Shown in pieces: positions 6,498 to 11,896 of a stretch of 11,896 bases of DNA. The notes below the pieces were generated by a model. It was not told the origin of the DNA. It did no database searches and worked only from the letters and a program-made list of their open reading frames with translations. Each line of letters begins with the position of its first letter. Position 1 is the first letter of the stretch. The stretch is from Promethearchaeia archaeon (GTDB taxonomy: Archaea > Asgardarchaeota > Lokiarchaeia > Sigyniarchaeales > SOKP01): NCBI GenBank assembly GCA_029856295.1, contig JAHQWS010000004.1, forward strand, positions 1-11,896, given 5' to 3'. The position numbers were made by a program, and so were the translations under genes.

Positions 6498-6507
6498 TAT
6501 TTATATC
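6498..6507 (+). promoter_or_regulatory. Possible TATA box for the membrane-protein gene
   Basis: TATTTATATC lies about 60 nt upstream of ATG 6566 and would give a transcript start near 6530 with a short leader. GGGGGA at 6511-6516 falls between this element and the predicted start, too far from the ATG to act as a Shine-Dalgarno site. Positional evidence only. Confidence 0.3.
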
Positions 6508-6565
6508 AAATGGGGGAATAATAATAGTATCCATTAAAAATTTAATATAAAAAGTGATTAAAAAA

Positions 6566-7186
6566 ATGTCAGATGCAAATAAAGACTTTGCTGATTTTGG
6601 AAACAAATCGCTAATATTAGCAATACTTTACTTAATCTCGTTCATCCTTGGCATCATTGCAATGGTTGTTGCAGAGGTAGCATATGTTAATTTTGTGTTT
6701 TTCATAGTTATTATAGTTTTTCTAATTATAGCTGCAGGTAGTATTGGTAAGGCTGGAGACAAACTAAATAATGACGATTTACGTTCATTTCGTACTAGAA
6801 TTATAGTAGCAGTTATCTTACTATCGCTTGGAATAATTATGGCTACCGTAGGATTTGCGGTTATTGTAGCTACAATTCAATCAGATGACCCTGGAAGCCC
6901 TGAAGCGGTGACGACATATGTTGCTTTTGGAATCATAGCACTTATAGGAATAATAATTATTATTGTTGGTGCCATATTCGAGCTTTTAGCGTGGACTGAT
7001 ATGAAAGGCTTTTTTAGAGATAATTTAAGCATGTTTCCCGAAGATATTGGAAAAAGTGCCCAAATGGGCGCGCTGTTATGCATGATAGGCGCTATCCTTT
7101 CCCTTACATTTATATTAGCATTTCTCGGATCTCTACTAAGAGCAATAGGCTATTTTATGTTAGCAAAATTAAAAGACCTTGAATAG
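6566..7186 (+). CDS. Five-helix integral membrane protein of unknown function (DUF996-like)
   Basis: From ATG 6566 this is 206 residues with five strongly hydrophobic segments: about 16-36, 43-62, 79-103, 117-142 and 165-185, followed by a further semi-hydrophobic C-terminal stretch ending in a charged tail (KLKDLE). Short charged loops such as KAGDKLNNDDLRSFRTR and the AWTDMKGFFRDNLSMFPED stretch lie between them. The layout and Gly/Ile-rich helices recall the archaeal and bacterial DUF996 family, but I cannot confirm membership. No transport, protease or redox motif is visible, so no function is given. A GTG four codons upstream (6554) is an alternative start; ATG is preferred. It is flanked by T-tracts on both sides and is probably transcribed alone, so the neighbours do not predict its role. 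Confidence 0.8.
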   Translation: MSDANKDFADFGNKSLILAILYLISFILGIIAMVVAEVAYVNFVFFIVIIVFLIIAAGSIGKAGDKLNNDDLRSFRTRIIVAVILLSLGIIMATVGFAVIVATIQSDDPGSPEAVTTYVAFGIIALIGIIIIIVGAIFELLAWTDMKGFFRDNLSMFPEDIGKSAQMGALLCMIGAILSLTFILAFLGSLLRAIGYFMLAKLKDLE

Positions 7187-7220
7187 CCGTGTATGCCTTG
7201 TGCCCTTTAAATAATAATTA

Positions 7221-7230
7221 TTTTTTTTTT
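7221..7230 (+). terminator. Poly-T terminator-like tract after the membrane-protein gene
   Basis: Ten consecutive T residues, 35 nt after the stop codon at 7186, preceded by the small palindrome AATAATTATT. It is the longest T-run in the window and a good U-tract terminator candidate. Confidence 0.55.
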
Positions 7231-7310
7231 AAATTATGCTTCTTTATATATTATTACAACTAATAATTTGATTTCTTAGGAGAATTTAATTAGTTTCAAA
7301 ATGAGATATT

Positions 7311-9284
7311 ATGAGACTTCATGATTATCCAATAAAACAGGTATCAATTAGCAAAGTTAAAATCACTGATCGTTTTTGGGCTGCTAAAATTAAAACTAAT
7401 AATGATATAACTATCCCTTATGTATTAAAGAAATGTGAAGAAACGGGACGGATAGATAATTTTTTAAGAGCAGCAGGTTTGTTAAAAGGTGATCAAAGGA
7501 CTCTTTTTCATTTTGATGACTCTGATGTATATAAAGCCATTGAAGCTGCCGCTTATTCTTTAATCCATGAAACAAATGATGAACTTGAAAAGTATATAGA
7601 TGCCTTTGTTGAAACAGTAGGGATGGCTCAAGAGGATGATGGTTATATATATACAAACCGCACTATCAATCCTGACAATCCACATGTATTAGCTGGTAAA
7701 AATCGTTGGGAATTAGTACAGATTGTGAGTCATGAATTATACTGTATTGGGCACTTAATTGAAAGTGCGGTAACTTATTACCAAACTACCGGGAAAAAGA
7801 AGTTTTTAGAGATTGCTACCAAAAGTGCTGACCTTCTTGACGAAACATTTGGGTCAAGCAAGAACGAGAGCGCTCCAGGACACCAAGAAATTGAGTTAGC
7901 ACTTGTAAGATTATATAGAACAACTGGAAATGAAAAATATCTAAAACTCGCGAAATTTTTTCTCGATATTCGTGGAGATAAAAATGCAAAGGGTTATAAT
8001 GATTATTTAATAAAAGCTAAGATTTTTTCTGATTCAACTTCGTCAACTAAACTTGAATATAATCAAACACATAAAAAACCCATAGAACAAGATGAAGCAG
8101 TGGGACACGCAGTCCGTGCTACGTATATGTATTCCGCAATGACAGACATTGCTGCGCTTACTAACAATAAAAATTACTTTCAAGCTGGCGATAAGATATG
8201 GGATAATGTAGTATCTAAAAAATTGTCAATTACTGGCGGAGTAGGTGCTAAAACTTTAGGCGAAGCCTTTGGGAAGAATTATGAATTACCAAATATGAAA
8301 GTATATAACGAAACATGTGCATCTATTGGCAATGTTTTCTGGAATCATCGTCTATTTTTATCGCATGGTGATGCTAAATATATAGATGTACTTGAGCGTG
8401 TCCTATATAATGGCTTGATTTCGGGTGTTTCTATGGATGGAAAATCATTTTTTTATCCTAATCCACTTGCATCTACAGGATATCATAGTAGAAGTCCATG
8501 GTTCAAAGTACCTTGTTGTCCTACCAATATAGCTCGATTTATATCTTCTATTCCAAGTTATATTTACGCGCAAGGGAATAGTACATTATATGTAAATCTC
8601 TTTGTAAGTAGCACAGCAACCGTTCCAATAAATAAAAATTCAATATTAATCACTCAAGAAACGGATTATCCTTGGAAAGGTAAGGTGGAGATAACAACTA
8701 AACTACTGAATAGTGAAGAATTCACTATTGCTATTAGAATTCCAGGATGGACGCAAAATAGACCAGTTCCAAGCGATTTGTATGAATATGTTAAAGAAAT
8801 TGATACTGAGGTAAGCCTTAAAGTGAATGGCGAACCGGTCAATATCATTCAGAAAAAGGGTTTTGCTCATATTTATCGTAAATGGTGTGATGGTGATAGA
8901 ATTGAATTCAATATGCCAATGCTCATCAGACGTGTCGTCGCTCACGAAAAAGTTAAAAATAATAAGGGAAGAATAGCGTTAGAACGTGGACCTATCGTTT
9001 ATTGCGTAGAATGGCCTGATAATAATGTAGAAAAGATATTCAATTTGTTTTTAGACGATAACGCTGAACTTAAATCAGAGTATCGAAATAATATGCTAAA
9101 CGGAATTGTAGTTATTACTGGTAATATTCATTATCTGCAAAAATCTAAAATTAATAATCAAATAGAGAAGATTGAAACGGAATTTCTTGCTATTCCATAT
9201 TATGCTTGGGCACATCGAGGAAAAGGAAAAATGACAATATGGATGCTCAGAGATCTTAAAGCATTTGGAAAATCTTTACGTTAA
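7311..9284 (+). CDS. GH127 family glycoside hydrolase (beta-L-arabinofuranosidase-like)
   Basis: A 657-residue enzyme, almost exactly the length of the reference GH127 enzyme HypBA1 (658). It retains the zinc/cysteine catalytic set of that family. NETC (Glu334, Cys336) and PCCP (Cys402, Cys403) match HypBA1 Glu338, Cys340, Cys417 and Cys418; Cys402 would be the nucleophile. GEAF Glu318 lies 16 residues before Glu334, the same spacing as the acid/base Glu322 of HypBA1. The N-terminal two-thirds is the (alpha/alpha)6 barrel region and the C-terminal part forms beta-sandwich domains (TIAIRIPGW, GDRIEFNMPM, ALERGPIVYCVE). No signal peptide is seen, so it should act in the cytoplasm on imported oligosaccharides or glycopeptides. 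No sugar transporter or other arabinose gene adjoins it. Related families (GH121/142/146) differ in motif layout. An out-of-frame ATG at 7301 opens an 8-codon frame (including stop) across the true start. Confidence 0.9.
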   Translation: MRLHDYPIKQVSISKVKITDRFWAAKIKTNNDITIPYVLKKCEETGRIDNFLRAAGLLKGDQRTLFHFDDSDVYKAIEAAAYSLIHETNDELEKYIDAFVETVGMAQEDDGYIYTNRTINPDNPHVLAGKNRWELVQIVSHELYCIGHLIESAVTYYQTTGKKKFLEIATKSADLLDETFGSSKNESAPGHQEIELALVRLYRTTGNEKYLKLAKFFLDIRGDKNAKGYNDYLIKAKIFSDSTSSTKLEYNQTHKKPIEQDEAVGHAVRATYMYSAMTDIAALTNNKNYFQAGDKIWDNVVSKKLSITGGVGAKTLGEAFGKNYELPNMKVYNETCASIGNVFWNHRLFLSHGDAKYIDVLERVLYNGLISGVSMDGKSFFYPNPLASTGYHSRSPWFKVPCCPTNIARFISSIPSYIYAQGNSTLYVNLFVSSTATVPINKNSILITQETDYPWKGKVEITTKLLNSEEFTIAIRIPGWTQNRPVPSDLYEYVKEIDTEVSLKVNGEPVNIIQKKGFAHIYRKWCDGDRIEFNMPMLIRRVVAHEKVKNNKGRIALERGPIVYCVEWPDNNVEKIFNLFLDDNAELKSEYRNNMLNGIVVITGNIHYLQKSKINNQIEKIETEFLAIPYYAWAHRGKGKMTIWMLRDLKAFGKSLR

Positions 9285-9313
9285 AATATTAATACATTTA
9301 ATAAAATAATTAA

Positions 9314-10774
9314 TTAAAGCTTTTCAATCAACTTCTTTTTTCTTGTATATTGTGAAATTTTAGGCAATAAGGATATAAATTCGATGGGGTCCTCGAATAC
9401 AGGTACCTTTCTTTCTTTTGATTTTTTAAATAGTCTATCCCGATCTTCTGGACAATGTATTCGCTTTATTATTGAAATTAAAGGTTTATGATGTTTATGC
9501 CCCAATGTTAAGGCTTCAATCATATGATCTTCATATGAGGGATCAAAACTTATTCTATAAGAATGATCATTATTGAAATAAAAACTAGGCATGTCTACTA
9601 TTAATCCATCAATCTTTTCATCCGCCAATGCAAGATCAAGGATTTTATAAACTGATTTACTACTAAAAACCTGGGCTGAAACATCTAGAGGATTTTTAGG
9701 GCTTGTACCAAGTGTAAAGAAGTTTGATGTTATTTGTTTTTGGATATTTGGACTAAAAGGAGGGACATTCATTCCTGCTTTTTCAATTAGATCAGTTAAA
9801 ATTACACCATAACCGCCACTACTACTGAGCACAGCAAGATTATTCAATTCAAAAAGCCCATAATATTCAATTAAATAGGCTGTTGCTAATAATTGTTCGA
9901 TTGAATTAACTTCAATTATATTATATTGCTTAAAAATGGCTCTCCATATGTGATTTTCTCCGGAAATTGAAGCAGTATGAGTTTTTGCAGCAATAGAACC
10001 TGTTTTGGTTTGACCCCCCCTTACAATTATAATAGGTTTTTTGTTATTTCTATTATTGAATTTAAAAACTTTTCTTAGGGCTTCCCCTCTTTCACTTTTA
10101 ATTCCTTCTAAATAACATAATATTATATTAGTTTCGGGATCATTGATCATAAAATAAAATATATCAACTAAATCTATATCAGTACCATTACCAAATGAAA
10201 AAACTTTTGATAAATTCATCCCCAATACATCTGCTCCATAAATTACTAAATTACATATTCCTCCAGATTGTGCTATAAAGCTAATATTTCCGCTTTTGGC
10301 AGGAAAATGCGATCTCCACGCAATTCCTGATTTGGGATAATACAACCCTAAACCATTAGGGCCAAGCATTCTAACCTTATTTTTAGCTCTTCTCAAGAGC
10401 TCTTTTTCTAGTTCTACTCCTTCTTCTTTTCCCGAATCTGAAAACTCCGCTGTAAAAACTGTAGCTAACTTTACACCTTTTTCGACGCAATCATCCATAA
10501 CTTCCAAAATTTTCGAAGGAGGAACAGCAATAAAAACAAAATCAACTTCACCGGGGATATCCTTTAATGAAGGATAAATAAAATTCTTATCAAATCCAGG
10601 AATTTCTTTTATAACAGGGTTTACAGCGTATAATTTTCCCTTGAAATTCTCAGCATGGTTTCTCAAAAAGAAAAAATTTCTTTTTTTTGAAGTTCCTACT
10701 ACAGCCATGGATTTAATATCATTTATAAAACTAAGGTCTTTGAGGTTCAAATTTAAAGTATCAAGTGTAGCCAT
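9314..10774 (-). CDS. NDP-forming acyl-CoA synthetase alpha subunit-like protein
   Basis: This 486-residue protein resembles the alpha subunit of archaeal ADP-forming acetyl/acyl-CoA synthetase (AcdA), which with an ATP-grasp beta subunit converts acyl-CoA, ADP and phosphate to acid, CoA and ATP. Residues about 15-110 form the CoA-binding Rossmann domain (SMAVVGTSKKRN, YAVNP, VDFVFIAVPP). A succinyl-CoA-ligase-type domain follows (MLGPNGLGLYYP, GNISFIAQSGGICN, SFGNGTDID), then a second such domain (LAVLSSSGGYGVILTDLIE, NPLDVSA). His266 in KTHTASISGE sits where the family's phosphorylated histidine is (SHTGS-like), so catalysis is plausible. The ATP-grasp subunit is absent from the window, as is a fused ATP-grasp domain. 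The substrate cannot be told. It is convergent with the GH127 gene (29-bp gap) and divergent from the IF-2B-like gene; no Shine-Dalgarno site precedes its ATG. Confidence 0.85.
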   Translation of the reverse strand: MATLDTLNLNLKDLSFINDIKSMAVVGTSKKRNFFFLRNHAENFKGKLYAVNPVIKEIPGFDKNFIYPSLKDIPGEVDFVFIAVPPSKILEVMDDCVEKGVKLATVFTAEFSDSGKEEGVELEKELLRRAKNKVRMLGPNGLGLYYPKSGIAWRSHFPAKSGNISFIAQSGGICNLVIYGADVLGMNLSKVFSFGNGTDIDLVDIFYFMINDPETNIILCYLEGIKSERGEALRKVFKFNNRNNKKPIIIVRGGQTKTGSIAAKTHTASISGENHIWRAIFKQYNIIEVNSIEQLLATAYLIEYYGLFELNNLAVLSSSGGYGVILTDLIEKAGMNVPPFSPNIQKQITSNFFTLGTSPKNPLDVSAQVFSSKSVYKILDLALADEKIDGLIVDMPSFYFNNDHSYRISFDPSYEDHMIEALTLGHKHHKPLISIIKRIHCPEDRDRLFKKSKERKVPVFEDPIEFISLLPKISQYTRKKKLIEKL

Positions 10775-10810
10775 TAAAAATAGAAATTAATCAATGAATA
10801 AAATTTTTGA

Positions 10811-10828
10811 GATTATAAAAATTATAAA
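10811..10828 (-). promoter_or_regulatory. TATA-like element for the acyl-CoA synthetase-like gene
   Basis: On the minus strand this reads TTTATAATTTTTATAATC, about 37-54 nt upstream of the ATG at 10774. It would give a short leader of about 15-20 nt. It contains two copies of ATTATAAA on the plus strand. The whole 129-bp divergent spacer is extremely AT-rich, so the exact box is uncertain. Confidence 0.35.
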
Positions 10829-10843
10829 CTTAAAATAATAAAA

Positions 10844-10857
10844 TTATAATATTTAAT
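10844..10857 (+). promoter_or_regulatory. TATA-like element for the IF-2B-like gene
   Basis: TTATAATATTTAAT lies about 47-60 nt before ATG 10904, placing a transcript start near 10875 with a leader of about 29 nt. The predicted start overlaps an inverted repeat at 10865-10881. Positional evidence only. Confidence 0.35.
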
Positions 10858-10864
10858 ATGCTTA

Positions 10865-10881
10865 AACTATCGGATATAGTT
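10865..10881. promoter_or_regulatory. Inverted repeat, candidate operator in the divergent spacer
   Basis: AACTAT (10865-10870) and ATAGTT (10876-10881) are perfect reverse complements separated by CGGAT. The site sits at the expected transcription start of the IF-2B-like gene, where a bound repressor could block polymerase. It contains the only G/C-containing stretch near the promoter. A chance 6-bp repeat remains possible. Confidence 0.3.
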
Positions 10882-10903
10882 GTAAGGACCCCGTAGAAGT
10901 CAG

Positions 10904-11848
10904 ATGTTCAAACCAGAAATTCAGAAAATGCTTAATAAATTAAGAGGTGATAATAGTTCCGGAGCGAGTGAATTAATTAATAATGCACTCGCAATCATAC
11001 AATTTCAATTAGATTTAATATCAAATGATAATGAAAACATAAAAGAATTAATATTAGATTTATCAAGGGAAATAATTAATTCTCGACCAAGCATGGCCCC
11101 TCTTATCAACACGATAGGATATATCATTGGTGATAAGGAAGTTCTAACAAAAAAGGGGATTATACCTAAATTATATCGGTTTAGAGCTGATAAATTGAAA
11201 AGAGAAACAACTTTAGAAAAAAATTTTCGAAGATTTACTACTTCTATTACTAGGATGAATCCAAAAATAATGGTGATTTCTTATAGCTCGACACTTCTTA
11301 ATCTATTACTAAATATTAAGGAATTTAATGCTGAATTTTATGTATTAGAGTCGCGACCATTGCTCGAGGGACGCCGCACTGCGGAAAACCTCTCAAAAAA
11401 ATTTAAAACCCATATGATTATTGATGCTGCGATAGGGAAATTTATTGACCACATTGATTTAGTATTAATCGGGATTGACAGCATTCTAAAAGATGGTTCC
11501 GTGATTAACAAAATAGGTACATTTCCTTTAGCCGTTATGGCTTATCAAAAAGGAATTGATGTATATGCTATAGGAACATCATTTAAATATAATATAAAAA
11601 GCCATTATGGTTTAAATGTGCGAATTGAAAAGCAACCAAAAGAGGAAATATATAATAGGCAGGATTTAAATGAAAATTTAGAAATTTGTAATTATTATTT
11701 TGATACTACTCCTCCAAAATACATTAAAGGAATAATTTCTGACATAGGGATTTTACCACCTAAGAAATTTGTGAAAAGAATTAAGAAAATACTTCCTTTT
11801 GATTGGTTTCACTTATTTTTGAAAGATAATGATCAAGTTATTAAATAA
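10904..11848 (+). CDS. IF-2B / eIF2B-alpha-like protein (ribose-1,5-bisphosphate isomerase superfamily)
   Basis: A 314-residue member of the IF-2B family, which includes eIF2B alpha/beta/delta, archaeal aIF2B, 5-methylthioribose-1-phosphate isomerase and ribose-1,5-bisphosphate isomerase. The N-terminal helical domain holds SRPSMAPLINTIG (60-72). The C-terminal Rossmann-like domain has VLESRPLLEGRRTAE (147-161), LIGIDSILKDGSVINKIGTF (188-207) and the closing FDTTPPKYIKGIISDIGILPP (266-286), all diagnostic. Asp192 corresponds to the catalytic aspartate of the isomerases. The position of their catalytic cysteine (T-H-C-x-S context) appears to be Ser128 in ISYSS, as in eIF2B-alpha-like proteins. 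This favours a regulatory or nucleotide-sensing role over isomerase activity, an inference from motif comparison. An in-frame stop at 10883-10885 and no other ATG fix the start. It is transcribed alone. Confidence 0.88.
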   Translation: MFKPEIQKMLNKLRGDNSSGASELINNALAIIQFQLDLISNDNENIKELILDLSREIINSRPSMAPLINTIGYIIGDKEVLTKKGIIPKLYRFRADKLKRETTLEKNFRRFTTSITRMNPKIMVISYSSTLLNLLLNIKEFNAEFYVLESRPLLEGRRTAENLSKKFKTHMIIDAAIGKFIDHIDLVLIGIDSILKDGSVINKIGTFPLAVMAYQKGIDVYAIGTSFKYNIKSHYGLNVRIEKQPKEEIYNRQDLNENLEICNYYFDTTPPKYIKGIISDIGILPPKKFVKRIKKILPFDWFHLFLKDNDQVIK

Positions 11849-11853
11849 TATAA

Positions 11854-11872
11854 CTAATTTTATCTAAATTAG
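11854..11872 (+). terminator. Hairpin terminator-like element after the IF-2B-like gene
   Basis: CTAATTT (11854-11860) and AAATTAG (11866-11872) form a perfect 7-bp stem with a TATCT loop, starting 6 nt after the stop codon at 11848 and followed by the T-rich CCATATTTTAAA. A stem made mostly of A-U pairs is weak, so it may also be a processing or stability element. Confidence 0.4.
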
Positions 11873-11896
11873 CCATATTTTAAATTAAACTATTAA

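Noticed and set aside
6473..6550. 25-residue ORF between hdrA and the membrane-protein gene
   Set aside because: It covers the likely promoter region, has low-complexity isoleucine-rich content and no ribosome binding site.
8666..8945. Two overlapping antisense frames within the GH127 gene
   Set aside because: Both are shadows of the GH127 C-terminal domain with no family resemblance.

Overview
The window looks like a piece of an AT-rich archaeal chromosome. The evidence is TATA-like elements in place of -35/-10 boxes, T-rich terminator-like tracts, a mix of Shine-Dalgarno and apparently leaderless starts, and archaeal-type genes: a four-subunit KorCDAB oxidoreductase, an HdrA-MvhD fusion, a separate alpha subunit of ADP-forming acyl-CoA synthetase, and an archaeal IF-2B-like protein. 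An anaerobic archaeon is well supported. An Asgard or Bathyarchaeia-like lineage is my guess from gene content only; no marker in the window settles it.

Layout. Positions 1-134 (minus) hold the 5' end of a MobB-like P-loop GTPase, divergent from a small HEAT-repeat protein (304-705). After about 300 bp without a convincing gene comes the main metabolic block, 1006-6406, all on the plus strand: 2-oxoacid:ferredoxin oxidoreductase gamma, delta, alpha and beta subunits, then a 784-residue HdrA with an MvhD domain fused at its C-terminus. Next are a five-helix membrane protein (6566-7186), a GH127-type beta-L-arabinofuranosidase-like enzyme (7311-9284), a convergent NDP-forming acyl-CoA synthetase alpha subunit-like protein (9314-10774, minus), and a divergent IF-2B/eIF2B-alpha-like protein (10904-11848).

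How the genes may work together (inference). The KorCDAB complex would oxidise a 2-oxoacid with CoA to an acyl-CoA, CO2 and reduced ferredoxin. The HdrA-MvhD fusion has FAD, several [4Fe-4S] motifs and the MvhD cysteines, and sits directly behind KorB with an 22-bp gap, so it is a good candidate electron partner. It could link the oxidoreductase to a flavin-based electron bifurcation or confurcation hub encoded elsewhere. The acyl-CoA synthetase alpha subunit could in principle recover ATP from the acyl-CoA product, as in archaeal amino acid or peptide fermentation, but its ATP-grasp partner is not in the window. The GH127 enzyme points to use of arabinose-containing glycans or glycopeptides.

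The most noteworthy points are the Kor/HdrA-MvhD coupling without HdrB or HdrC, the overlapping delta/alpha reading frames, the IF-2B homologue that lacks the catalytic cysteine of the isomerases, and several short perfect inverted repeats with 5-nt spacers at gene starts.
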